Of a stretch of DNA of 64,000 nt, positions 24,608-36,800 are shown piece by piece. The notes below the pieces were generated by a model. It was not told the DNA's origin, did no database searches, and saw only the letters and a list, made by a program, of their open reading frames with translations. The translations under genes were made by a program, and so were the position numbers. Positions within the stretch are counted from its first letter, which is position 1; each line of letters begins with the position of its first letter. Source of the stretch: Klebsormidium nitens (taxonomy: Eukaryota > Streptophyta > Klebsormidiophyceae > Klebsormidiales > Klebsormidiaceae); NCBI GenBank assembly GCA_000708835.1, contig DF237156.1, positions 80,075 to 144,074 of the forward strand, in the 5' to 3' direction.

Positions 24608-27600
24608 ATGGCCGGACTTCTCGGTGCCAAATGGCACGAGCTCTCTTCGGAGATTCAGAAGAGAAAGTCAGGTGAAGATGGTACTGCAGACTCTGATGAC
24701 AAGAAGCAGGAGCTCCTCTTTCTAGAGAGGCACCTTCAGACACTGGACGTGCGCGCAAGGCTGCATGCCAGGTCAGGGTTCGACTTCAGTACCCGTTTCA
24801 AGCACGCGTGTAAAGGCAAGAGGACTCTGAGTTGAGCCGTAATTTTACCGAGAGTGTGGTTCAATTTCGTCGCGTCTGATGAGACTAGTAAGATCATTAT
24901 TCTGAATCTTTCGAATCCTGAACGTAAGCCAGCAATGTTGGTTTCTCTACAAATTCTACTTCGTCGCAGAAGTTGAAATCTATCTTTTTGAACCGTTAGC
25001 AGAATTGCATATGCAACATGTACAAGGTGCCATCCTGTGTTGTATAAGCTGCGCCAGGTTTCTGAAGTCGACGCCACCCTTTCGAAGTCCTCTCTTTGAC
25101 ATGGTTCACGGAACTGTCAATCGTATCTGCAACGGAACAAACCCCGTGGCTTGCTTTCGTCAGCTCACGTCTTGGATTATAATGTGGAGTATCGGGAGTT
25201 AAAAGGTTTCTACGAATAGGAGCTTGCTGCATATCAAACAAAACATCAGCCATACCAAGCAAGAACCTTGCATGATCTTTCACACCAATTAGATACCAAT
25301 TGCCCGCAGCAAGAGGACTTCAAGTAGAGATTCTCCTGCATACATATAACTTGAAGGCTTTCAATTCGTCTTGGTGTTGACATAATGAGACCAACCGATC
25401 AACCCGCATATGGTTGCAAATTCCAGGAAGGAATGATGAGTATCTGGTTCAGCCACAAACCATCGGCCGTGATTCGGCCACGTGGAGCTTCCCTGGAGGA
25501 GGACGCCTCATCCTCAGCCTCGACCTCAAGGACGGGACCTGTAACGTGGTACCTGAGCACGTGCCTGCTGACGCCAGCTTCATCAAAGACGCCTGGACTG
25601 CGAGCTCCGAATGGCGTGGCTCAAATTCGACGCACAACTTCGATCTGATATACAAGTGAGTACCTTCTCGCCAACGTCTGCGCTTTTCTTACCTCGCCTC
25701 ATAGCGTGGAGACCAGCTCGCGAATAAATCCGATCCCGCCTATGATGAGCATATTCCCAGCGTTTTAGAAGCAGACAAACAAGGTTTCTAGGTTTTCCAT
25801 TGATCCGGAAGGCTCTTTCATTGGCAGCTTCCGCGTGAGCAAGGTCCCGTACGCTCTCGCAGCCAGCGCAGAACAGGTGTTGAATTCGATTGAGCGCTTC
25901 AATTGCGCACTTTGATTGCTCAGGCCTAAATTACAAGCATAAGATTCGCTTAAGTTGCACAGGCCTCAATTACAAGCGAAAGATTCAGTTAATTTGCAGC
26001 TAATTACCATGATCGAAGGGCATGGCAGATACAATTGGAGCTTCTGTTAGTCTTCATCGGGTCTTAAGCTCTCGACTGTTGCAGAATCTCTAAGATCAGA
26101 TTTCTGGACAGCTCCGAAGCAAAGTGAGGAAGATAGACCATACAACTTGATTTTCAAGATCCAAAAACCCTTCTTTTGATTTATTCTTTCAATCCTACTG
26201 GAAGGCTCGACACCGGTTTTGTCAAGCTCAAAGAGAAGGACGCCCTTCCCGACCCCTACATCCTCACGATCACGCCTGATGCCGCTCGAGAGCGGTACGA
26301 GCACATCGGGGAGCGGATTCCGTCCGCTCTCGTTCTGTACAGATTGCTGTGCCTCTTCCCGTCCCTGGATGTGCCGACTTATGACTGGTACAAGTGTCTC
26401 TGGGACTTTCTGCTGACCCACGAAGCGACCGGCTTCCGGCTGAAGATATGGGAGCACAAGGCCGCGCTGCATGCAATGGTGAGCTGCCATGCGCGCGCAG
26501 CCGCGCTGATTCGTACCGCGACAGATATCTGCCCCTCATCTCCAAAAACCTGCTTTAGCACCCGCAAACGGAAGGCCAGAGAGAGTGTGGTTCTCATTGA
26601 CTTCTGGGTTCCTCTTCAAAGAAGTTAAACTGTTCCGCCACAATCAGCTATTTAAGCCTTCCAGGTTGTTGTACTGTCACGTCGGGCTCCGATATCCCCC
26701 TGCCAGAGTTCAAAACACAAATGGACATCGGCAAGGAATTAGTTCAGGTCGTAGCACCCTCCTGCCAACTTCATTTCCATGCCAAAGCCAAAAACATCGA
26801 TGCACATGCACTGATTAGCTTAGATGAACGTGCAAAGATTCCGTTCAGGTCTTCTGGACGGACACCCCTGGACCGGCGCCGGAATGTTTCCAGGCAGACG
26901 CCTGCGCTTTTCTGGAGCTGCTCCTTTCGGACGAGTGCCGGCACCCCTGTGGAGTGGTCGCCGGTTCCATCGATCCCGCTGTCCTAGACAACAGCACCGC
27001 GGCGGCACTCGAGGTATTTAGGCATCTTTTGGAGAACTGGGTCTCCTTTTTCTAGACCTTTCCGGTTCAACATCGTAGTATCTATCTTTCTAGACCTGTG
27101 CTGAAAGTTTGTGGTTGCATTTTCCGAGGCGGCTGTTTGGAATCAGCTGCTGTTCCGATTGAAGTGGAACCACAGAAGGAACGTCTCGAAGGCCGGAATA
27201 CCTTGTTTTGTGGTTAGGTTACTTGTGCGTACTCTCCTCCTCTCGTTAGCGCTTTGAACACCCTCCTTACAACGTGCGGCTTGTGAAGGCGGCTAGACGC
27301 AAACTCGTAGTCGTATCAATAGTGCTCAAAGAATTATTTCTGAGATTGCTTTACTCAGACGCCCGCGTGCAAGCGGGAGACTCCAACGTATTCTGAAACC
27401 TCATCCTTTGCTGTTCAGTCCACTTGAACTTTTAGAGATCATATGACATGTGATCTGGTTTCCCATCTGCAGCCACGTAGGTATATGGTAGACCCATCGC
27501 AGATTGTCAGGGACCGGCTGACGCCTGATGACGTAGTGGCAGCGCGCGCTGTCAGGGACAAGTGGAAGGCTCTCGAAGAGCCAGACAGGCAAGCCTTGCT

Positions 27601-28969
27601 GAGCTCTTCGTGGGCAAAAACTCCTAACTTCTTTTGGTATTGCAGCACTCCCTTCATTCTAGCAAGGTCGTTAACCGGATGTATGTGAATCCTCGAGATG
27701 CAAGACAAAAGCGATCAACCGCTGTGCACATCAATCTGTTACCCTCGGGTCCTGCTGGTTCAAGAGTTCGCATCATGCATCGCTTTTCCTTGAGGGCTGC
27801 GTTTTGAAGAGACTGCCTGATTATGACTCCGTCGACTTTTCAGAGCGGGTTGCAACCACTTGCCCTTCCCATTGAATTTAGAGGCCGGTCGTATCTTCGC
27901 ACCCATGTCTTTCTCACCTGCTCCGAGCCATGCTAAGATATCGACTCGGTGACTTTTGTATTCTCGGATGCAGCGCCCCACAGGACGGTACCGGTCGCTT
28001 GGACGTCCGCTTCGGTCCGGCAGCGACAACAATCATCTTGCCCGACTTTGGGCAGGAACTTACGGCGCCCGCCAACAAAAGACTGAAGGCGGAAACGGTG
28101 GGTTATCGTACCGGTCTCGTCAAGCTCATTCTTGAAAGAGCAGCCGTTGCTTCAGTAGAATATACAGACGATCCTTCTGAACGTTAGAACTAGACTTCGC
28201 TATCCTCGTGCTTCAAATCAATCACCTGTGAATGCTGCTTTGGTGTCGTTGGCTTTTAAAGTAGCTTTGAAGCAGTCTTGTCAAAAAGCAGGCAAGGACC
28301 GCGCAAAATTGTTGAGGGATGAACTCATTCCGGAATGCTTTAAACAGAGGGCGTCGGGGGGACTGGTCCCCCCTGGGCGACAAGCAAAGTGACCATAGAG
28401 CCAAATCGGTCGCTCAGGACAGTATTTGAGATGGAATCTGGTCCGTCGGATGAAACTTTCCCTGAGGACTCAGATGCACGAGTCCTTGAATCTGACGCCC
28501 TCTCTAAGCTTGCACAGTTTTTGAATCCAGATTGAGGCTGCGTGACTCCCCTCCCTTCAGCAGAGCAATTTGTCAACCCCTTCCATGCCAGGACCCGTCG
28601 ACCGTTCCGTTCTGCGTGACGATCTCCTCCGCTCTGCTGCTCTACCGCCTTCTCGGCCTCTTCAGCCTCCTTGACCGCGAAACCCGGTACAGTAACGTCC
28701 TTCACTACAGTAGCGTCCAAACACCGGTTGAGATCATCCGACCCGGTTTTACGGATTCCGTGTGGCACACGGAGGTCCGCCACATGGCGTCCGCATCCGT
28801 CGTCCGATTCGGCGACTACCGCGGCGCTGCAGCGGTCTGGGCGGCCACGTCCGCAGGAGCTGATCACGAGGAGAAGCTCAAGGAGGATCTCGTGTCGCTG
28901 CTCGAGCTGCTTTGCGGCGACAAGTGTCCGCATACGTATGACGAAGTAGTCGCCGGATGTATAGCCTGA
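24608..28969 (+). CDS. Seven-exon protein of unknown function, intact downstream tandem copy
   Basis: Exons 24608-24815, 25427-25655, 26205-26478, 26849-27013, 27473-27588, 27974-28097 and 28592-28969 join in phases 1, 2, 0, 0, 2, 0 to give 497 residues. Start context and acceptor match copy 1. Two introns have GC donors: intron 1 (AAG/GCAAGA, GT in copy 1) and intron 5 (CAG/GCAAGC, also GC in copy 1). Segments: a charged N-terminal helix region (MAGLLGAKWHELSSE), a beta-rich block (SFPGGGRLILSLDLKDGTC), a helical block (SALVLYRLLCLFPSLD), a Cys-containing block (FLELLLSDECRHPCGVVAG), a basic block (RDRLTPDDVVAARAVRDKW) and a C-terminal block that repeats the helical and VVAG themes. No signal peptide, membrane segment or known domain is visible; function is unknown. 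Confidence 0.75.
25921..26000 (+). repeat. Two-copy 39-bp tandem repeat in intron 2 of tandem copy 2
   Basis: CAGGCCTAAATTACAAGC-type unit at 25921 repeats at 25960 with a few substitutions (shared AAGATTC and TTGCA). It is absent from the equivalent intron of copy 1, so it arose after the gene duplication. Confidence 0.8.
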
Positions 28970-30148
28970 GAAGGTCCTTGTGATTTGAGTGCCAAGCCCC
29001 ACTCACCTGGTCGAGCTGTGACTGCTCCGCTGTGCTTTCACTTTCACTTTTATTTGCAGCACATGCAGTAATGCTGGGCGCCAGAGTGGAGGGCCAACGA
29101 ACATGTCAGATCAGAAAACTTTCGTATCAAAACCACTTTGCTGACCAAAACGATCTTTGTTGATCCTCCTTCAAGTCTTCCTTGACGGTTGCATCTGCCG
29201 CCAAGCCTTCTAGCGAATGTGGGTTATCGACGCGTTTGCCAGCCGGCATGTAAGTTCGCCACCGGCTGCATAAGTGCTGATCGTAATCGTCTGTTTCAGG
29301 ACATGGCAAGCGGACCGACGTATACTGCTTAATGATCAGCTGCGGCTTACTGCGTCAAACCGCTGGATCCTGGCCGGCAAAACATATCTAGCTGCTGCGC
29401 TGCCAATATACAGTAATTGTCTTCTGCAAACATTGGTTCGGGCATGGCACGCCGCCCATACAGTCTGTCATTGCAGCGAGCTTGCGGCCGTCGGGCCGTT
29501 CTTGTGACGGAATAAGATCGCGCCACATATGTCAATCGACATTTTTTCTGCCTTGACAAGCGACCGTCGGTGTAATACTATACTACAATTCAAATTCTTT
29601 GGTCTGGTGGCCGCCAACCGCAACTTAATGAAGCTAGCTGTCTTGCCAGACAACATGGGCGAGCCTGCCTTGCAAAGCTTCGCAAAGCGCTTGGGCCATG
29701 CACCACAATTATGAATATATATGCAGGCTATAGATTAGAGTACGTTGACTGAGCCCACTGGGTTATGTATATATGTGTAATTCGACATGTGCCATGGTAG
29801 TGGCAGTGAGAGCCATGGCCGTCGATCGAGTCCGCCATGCTTTCAGCTCATTTCGAGCGCTGGCACATCAGTGTTCGAAGATACGTATGAAACCAAAATT
29901 AGACGAAGCTAAGTTTTAACGACTCAGATTATACGTTCGGATGGTAGATGGACACCAACCATAATTCATGTCTACATTCCAGCTGCGCTCAGTAGGATAA
30001 TCAGCGGCAATGAGGTCATTTGCAGCAAGTCAACAGGCTGATTGGCTCTGCATAACATTTTGATTCATAGGGACTATGTTCGGTGCCTGAAATCAACAAT
30101 TTGTTCTGAATTCAATAATCTGTTTTGAACTCAGAAAATCTGTTCTGA
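28970..30148. other. Spacer between convergent genes
   Basis: The stretch separates the 3' ends of tandem copy 2 and of the HAD gene. From 29270 it becomes rich in short palindromes and TATA-type words (TATATATGCA, GTATATATGTG near 29715-29780) but no exon was recognised. Repeated CTGTTCTGAA/CTGTTTTGAA motifs occur at 30090-30150. Confidence 0.35.
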
Positions 30149-33107
30149 TCAGCTCGCTACTGCGGCTTTTTTATCGACCAACGCCATCAGCTCGTCGATC
30201 GTCACTCCGTCCATGTCTCCATACACTGCCGCCGCCCCCTCAAACTTCTGCGACGCCGTTGACGGCGTCGTCGTGATCACGCACGACATACCGCCCCCCA
30301 GCGCAGCGGCGAGCCCGATCGCGCTATCCTCGATGACCAGGCACTTCTCGGCGGGGATGCCCAGGCGCTTCACCGCCTCGACGTAGATCTCCGGGTCCGG
30401 CTTCTTCTTGTTGACGTCATCACCGGCCAGGAAGCAGTCGAGCGACTCGAAGCGGTCCTTCCCGATGAGGTTCGAGAGGGTGAAGACGCACGACTCCTTT
30501 GTCGACGCAGAGCAGACCGCGACCTTCAGGCCCGTGGCACGGGCAGCGTCCATCACCTGACGTCGGCAACGAACAAGTGACGTGAGCAACGGAGTTGATG
30601 CTGACGAAGGAGGTTCGAGAGTCTTATGGATGGCGTAGACGGCAATCTTAACGTCCGTTACTTGACACCAGAAGGGTATGTATCCATCAGAGATAGATGG
30701 CACGTGCAGTTGCCGACGCAAAATGCACAGACTTCTTCTTCAGGAGCGGGACAAACAGTGAATGTTAAGGCATACCGCGATCTTCGTGAATTGAATTGCG
30801 CAACGAACGCCACACCAAGCGGAGAAGGAGTAGGTTGTAAACAAACAAAGGCTCCTCTCTGGAGCTCTTCTCTTCCGACACTGTAGGATAGGTACGTAGC
30901 AAAGAGCGACTACTTCTTCAAAGTCGCAATTTAGCCAATCGCCCGCATACTTTTCAGTAAATCCTTCTGAGAGCTTCGTCCAGATTGCGTTCTGGAGTAC
31001 CAATTTTATACACGAGTCAGCGAGTCAGCGCAAGTAATAAGTGGGGACTGTTACGAACAAATACTTTCAAAATCGCTGCACAAACATAGATGCCATGACA
31101 AGGAACATAACTATGGATGGGTGGCTTTCTTACAATGAGCACATCTGAAACGGCGCTTTTCCGTTTTGCACACATAGTCGCGCTACTGAGCTTCGAAGGT
31201 ATAGAGCGACCAAACGAGTCTAACGGGCTTTCAGACTGGAAAAGAGAAGAACGCTTCTCAATCGGGCTGATGGTGATGAATGCGGCGATGAGTATTAAAC
31301 CCAAATGAGGAAACCCTGTAGCGATTCGAGAATGAAGGATTCCAAGCGACCGCACTGGACCGCACACCCTTCTCTCTAGACGATCGAGGTGACAGGCAAA
31401 AGAGAGGAGACGAGAAGAAAAGAGATAGGAAGAGACCACGTCAAGTCAAAAGGAACAAACACCAGGAAAAAGCAAGAGGGCGAAGGACATCAGGGATATC
31501 CTAGAATTCAAGAAGGAACATACAGAGGGGTATCCTGGAGGTTAAGAAGGAACATACAGAGCAAAGCAACCGAATACATAGGAAAGAAACGTTTTGTGAG
31601 TCACCTCCAAAATCCCCGGTCTTGGCTTCACGGACCCTGACCCAATAAAGTCCCGGAACTTCGCAGACTTCCAGTCTTGCAGCGTGTCGACCAGCTTCGC
31701 CTGCTCCTCCTCGTTCTTGGGGGCTTCCGGCAGAATGGTCGAAGTGGGCCAGCCATTCTTACTGAAGTACCACCGCATCTTGGGCTTGCCGCCCCCTGGA
31801 ATGAACAAGCAGATTGTCAGCGCAGATTCTTTGTATGCATCCGACGGTCAGGATTTGCATGAGACTGACACTACGCTTTTGAGACAGTCATGCCAGGAGT
31901 GCGTTTGGAAAACAGCACGGTGCGCGGCCTCATGTGACACTGAGGCAAGTTGCAGATGCATGCGATGCCTCAACCAGCAGCACTCCCGTCCCACGTGATG
32001 TTCTGACTGCAGTCTGCCAGGAATTTGCGGATTTTGGCAGGACAGGATCATGATTTGGGTATAATAATCCACAACAAGATGAGCGTTCGATTCCACTTGT
32101 TGAATCTGGACAGCAGTGCTGCGATTTATTGTCGCCCTCGTGTCATTCCGTAACTCTGCGGTCTGCCTGTCCTGGGGTTGCTCTTTGAACTCTTCCACAT
32201 CCTGGGGCTCGAAGATTCCCCCAGCAAGACCAGAAAGGTTCAGCAGTGCGTTTCATAAAAAGGTTAGTACTTATATCGAAGAATGTGCATGGGTCATCAA
32301 CAGAAAGTATGAACAATACAACAACACAAAGGGTTGAAGCATGTATCTAATGACACCCCAGCACCGCAGACAAGTCGACGATTACTTGGACTAAAGTCAG
32401 GCTCTTCGATGCACAAGATCGCAGATGACTGGCGACTCTGACGCAAACAAAAGAAAGCCTTCAGTCTGTATAAAAGATGGTCCCAACCCTCACGCACGGA
32501 AGAAACGAATGTGTTTGGAAGAATAGTCACCATTCATTTGGACCAAGATCAGCTATTCTACGCAAGGTCCTGCCTAGTGAATGAGTCTGATGCGGAGGAG
32601 GGAAAGCTTCCGTCTGTAAAGAAGATAGTGATGCTCACCGACAGTGTTCTGCAGCATGTCATAAAAGTCGGGCGTCCAAACCACGGCGCCGTCCGGTGCG
32701 TTTGGGCACCGCACATCAAATTCCTTAAAGGCAGCATTGTACGCCTCCCTATGCAGGTCTTCTGACTCCAGGATCACGCCGTCACAGTCAAACACAAGCG
32801 CTTTCAGTGCCGCACAGCAGGGGCTGCGTGTCCCTGCTCCCCGGTGCGCTTTTCTCTCGCCTCTAGTTACTGCATGAGTGAGCTTTGTGGAGGACCAGCC
32901 GCGGGAATGCTGCAAGCTTCTGAGGAGGGGTGCTTTTGACGTTGAGCCCGCTTGTTGAGCTGGCGCTTTGGAAGGGATATGACTTGTGACTGAGGCAATG
33001 CAGGGGCACTGTGGCTGCGAGCTGCATTCCTGAGAAGGGCGCCTCACCGCATGCGAAATGCGGGCGGTTGAGAAAGGGGAATGCAGAGCGTGGACGCCCG
33101 CCGCCAT
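30149..33107 (-). CDS. Plastid-type HAD-superfamily hydrolase (CbbY-like, At4g39970 type)
   Basis: Exons 33107-32639, 31795-31605 and 30556-30149 join in phases 1 and 0 to give 355 residues. The first 100 or so residues are Ser/Arg/Ala-rich and poor in acidic residues (MAAGVHALHSPFSTARISHA), as in a chloroplast transit peptide. HAD motifs are complete: motif I VFDCDGVILESE (nucleophile Asp107, acid Asp109), motif II AVCSAST (Ser236), motif III KKPDPEIY (Lys272) and motif IV VIEDSAIGL (Glu296, Asp297). The cap between motifs I and II carries GKPKMRWYFSKNGWP, typical of the plant plastid CBBY-like group. Family members dephosphorylate small sugar phosphates; the Arabidopsis CBBY acts on xylulose-1,5-bisphosphate, a Rubisco inhibitor, but the substrate here is not established. 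Stand-alone gene. Confidence 0.92.
31497..31566. repeat. 34-bp tandem repeat in intron 2 of the HAD gene
   Basis: TATCCTAGAATTCAAGAAGG (31497) and TATCCTGGAGGTTAAGAAGG (31531), each followed by AACATACAGAG, form two direct copies just beyond the exon 2 donor (minus strand). Confidence 0.8.
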
Positions 33108-33827
33108 CTTCGTAATTTGCGTTGCTGATCTCCCCTACGATGATCTGGCCTCAAGTTCCAGCGGATTGCAGAAAGTGGTAATCAGAGAAGCAAACGGGCA
33201 CCAAATTGATCCCAAAAAGTGAGGGCTGCAGTTATTGTTCTCCATAGAACTTCAAGCTCCTGTCTCTTGAATCTCAAGGCATCCTGGGATGTGGCTGGCA
33301 TGCACTGGCAGTTGACTCTTGGAACAGCTCACTCAAGTCTCAAGATTGAGCTGTCTTGACAGACTTGAGCCCTCGATGACTGAGCTCTGAGCTCCAGCCC
33401 TGAACCAAACCAAACCCAAACCTGCAGAATTCAACCTAAACCTAGGTGGCTAGAATTTAAAGCTTCAGCCCTGAACCCCCAACCCTAAATTCTAAACCCT
33501 GATCATGACGGAGCTTAATCCCTTGATTTCCCTAACCGAATCAAGAACCAAACCCTAAACCCCTGTCCCCTTGAACACACCGGGTTTAGCAGACCAAGAA
33601 TATAACTGTAACAACCAAGATTAACCCAAAAGTTCAACCTTAAAACCCCACGTTCAGCTGAGCTCACGACTGCTGCTGCCAGCACCATGGCACTGGCACT
33701 GAATCCAGCTGAATCAATGTGAGCAGGGCTGCAGCATTTTTGAAGGTCTTTCCGGCTTTCTTCTTTTGCTTGGAGGTGATTGGAGGGGCTCACATTTCAG
33801 CGTTAACTTGTGAGGAGCATTGTCAGG
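33108..33827. other. Divergent 5' region of the HAD and PLC genes, with telomere-like tract
   Basis: The 720 bp lie between the ATG of the HAD gene (minus) and the ATG of PLC (plus) and must hold both promoters. From about 33400 to 33560 the plus strand is A/C-rich with scattered CCCTAAA/ACCCTAAA words (33482-33500, 33550-33560), resembling degenerate interstitial plant-type telomere repeat. Such telo-box motifs also occur in plant promoters. No TATA box was found. Confidence 0.45.
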
Positions 33828-36800
33828 ATGGGCAATTGTGCTTGCCTCCCGGGCAATAAGCACAGGTCTACGGCGCTGGGACCGGTTCCAAAAGCGGTCA
33901 GTGAACTCTTTCAGGCGCTGTCACAGGGGAAGGCTACTCTGACTGAAGAAGTCGTGCGGACTTACCTAAAGGCACAGGTGTGGTTTCATGCTGATTCCAG
34001 GTCACCGTCCGATTTTCATAGTTTTCTTCCACACGCACTTGTTTCAATAGTGGTACCCTTGTGTTGCGAATAAGGTGGTCGTGAAGCACTCCCTTTGCCG
34101 GGTGGAGGTATCGTCCTTCTACTAACGCCGTCAGTTTCAAGGTTCGCATCCAATCAGCGAGCTTAATGGTATCTCAAGAAGTCTCTGCAATAGCCTGATA
34201 TAGTTGGCAGTGTCCTCCCAATGCCAGTGCTGAAGAGAAGAAGAATAAATGACAGACTCGAAAAGTTAACTGGGAACTTCAGCAACCGAGTGCACCATCA
34301 TTTTGTTCAAAAGCCTCCCCTCCTACTGCTAAGCAGAGACAACAGGTCTTGTTCTAAGAAAAGCTGGTTTTCTTCTCACAGGCACCTTTGTTGCCTCTTA
34401 ATACCCCCCCAAATTGTCAGCAGAAGTAGATCACCCCTTTATCCACCTCCAATGTTCAACCTTAAAATCTTAACGATACATAAAAAAGGCCACTTCCAGA
34501 GTACACCTTGAGTCCAGCGGGTTTCCCTGCCCCCAAAGTGTGGTTTGGTTGACCTGGCTGACTCTGGATACGAAATGGTGAATGTCAACATCAATCATTA
34601 TTCGAACAGCTCTGGGGAGCCTCAGTTTACTCAAAATACTGGCCCTGAACATGAACAAGCGGATGAGTTGATCATCGAGCTTGAAAACAACAAAAATGTG
34701 GACTGGAGCGCATGTACTTATCCGGAAAGTGATAAACGAGGGAGCCTTTGGTCATATTTTCAAATCAAGGTCCTCTTGAGGCGTTCTGGCACCCCAAGGA
34801 CTTTCATGGTCAGCAGATCATTCTATGATGAATGATACTGACTTTAATCAAACCGCTCAGCTTTTGTTTTCCTCCTAACCCCGGCAGATATCCAGTCTAC
34901 ACGAGCTTTTGTTCAATTTTACTGCAGGGGGTTGTTTCTTCTGAAACAGAAGTTCACCACCTCATTGCCAGTTGCAAGCAAGCAGTGTCAAACCGACGAA
35001 CGTCTGGCGCCTCCGAAGCGGGCCCTCTTGATATCGACCTAGACGAATTTCTGGCACTCCTACAAGACACCGATGTCAATGCTCTCCATGAGGTTGGGAA
35101 GGTGAGAGGAGGGTCTCATTCAGGGTGCAGTTAAGCTACACAATAGGAGCAGGCCGACTCTTTCTGAGTATGGCTGATGTAAGGAACACGCTACATGCTT
35201 CGGTAAACAACGTAGAAATCACGAGTTTTTAGCGAGGAAGTTGTGTTTTCAGCGAGGAAGTTCATTGATTGATCAAGATTTCTGAGATAAGAAAGGGTGA
35301 TGTTGACAGCGGCAGGACGTGCGCAGGACATTGTGTCCTACTGTGCACACAGTTGGTTTGGATCCACTAACCAGCCCATTCTTTTCATTTCAATGCTAAT
35401 CACTGTCCGCTTCCAGCTTCGGTTGTGACAGAGTCCCCTAGAGAGTCCGAGGACCACCCTTGCGATAGCTGTGTGTTAATTTCAGATGGTCGTGCCTGAT
35501 CATCGAGTGGGCCATGTCCAGTATCTAGTGGAATCCTTCCTGATGAATGGAGTCAGCTGCGGTAATTGCAATACAACATCACCGTATTAGCGGCGTTGGT
35601 AAGCACACTCGGAACTTTGGTCAGGTGCTTGATCCGGCCGAACTGCTGACTCCCCGCTTGTTATTGTGCAGGTCACCCATGACATGAGCCTGCCTCTCTC
35701 CCATTACTATGTGGGTCAGTTGTCCTTCTATGTGACTTCGTTGGCGTTGCATCAGACCTCAACTTGAAATGACCAACATGAGACCATGTTCTTTCAGGGG
35801 TTTGTCTCTGCACACAACTTGACTGAATGTAAGTCGATCTGAGGTTACGGAAGGATTCTCCGTTTTGCTGGTGTGTCCAAGACGTAGGGTACTCTTCTCC
35901 GAAGAGATTTGGGCCAGCAGGACTTGACATTATGCTGACAATTGATACGACTGACTTCGGAAAAATGACATGAAAAAGACCTCTCTGTGTTGATTTGGTA
36001 TACGTCTCTATCCGCTGATTGTCCCGGCTGTGGCCCAATAGAAAGTCCCCCTCTGAATATATGGGATTCGTTCCTACCGGCCAACTTTGGCTCTTCATTT
36101 CTGTCAGAATACTGCCTTCATGGGTACAGACCCCCGAACAGGTTTCCCGCTAAATGCCCTTTTCCCTGCACCGTTCTTTGCCTTGCTGATACACCTGGGC
36201 CACAAGGATGAAGCTAGGTGGCCATAAGCCATGAATCGCAACTGACTTTGGCGATTCTGCGCTGGCAACTTCTACCCTTTTGAAGAACTCGCTTCTCGGA
36301 GAAAGCATACTTGTTGTTCCAATTGATCTGCTCCAATCCGTACCTTTTCAACCAACACTGACGTAATTTTTGAATCGCTTGACAGCCAACTACTTCTTAA
36401 GATTCGATAAGCCTACGGAATTGACTTTCCTTCGTCCAGTTCAAGCTTTACCAGCATGAAGAGCTTTTCGATATAGTGGGATCTCGTCGGCAACAAACAG
36501 ACAAGCTTGCTCAACCTCGGTTCAACAACGAAAAAGCATTCGTACCTTCCAACATGCAGTTGACCAGTCTCCCGCCGAAGGGGGATGTTGTCGGCAACAA
36601 AGTGATAAGCATTTGAACGCCGTGCATCTTTCCTACCCAAAGAAACAAAGACGCGTCGTTTAAGGCTTTTCTTTTTTTCCTGATGGGAGTAACTGTCCAA
36701 AGTGTTGTCGTTGAACGATATCTTGAAATGCTTCTTGTGCAGATTTACACTGGACACAACTCGTATCTGTCTGGAAACCAGCTGAACAGCGACAGCAGTG

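Noticed and set aside
28340-29002. 220-residue antisense frame over the last exon of tandem copy 2 (and 22035-22658 over copy 1)
   Set aside because: Both are antisense shadows of the GC-biased last exon, whose plus-strand frame is conserved between copies and joined by proper splice phases.
33400-33565. Chromosome end
   Set aside because: CCCTAAA words are scattered and degenerate, with genes on both sides; it is not a terminal array.
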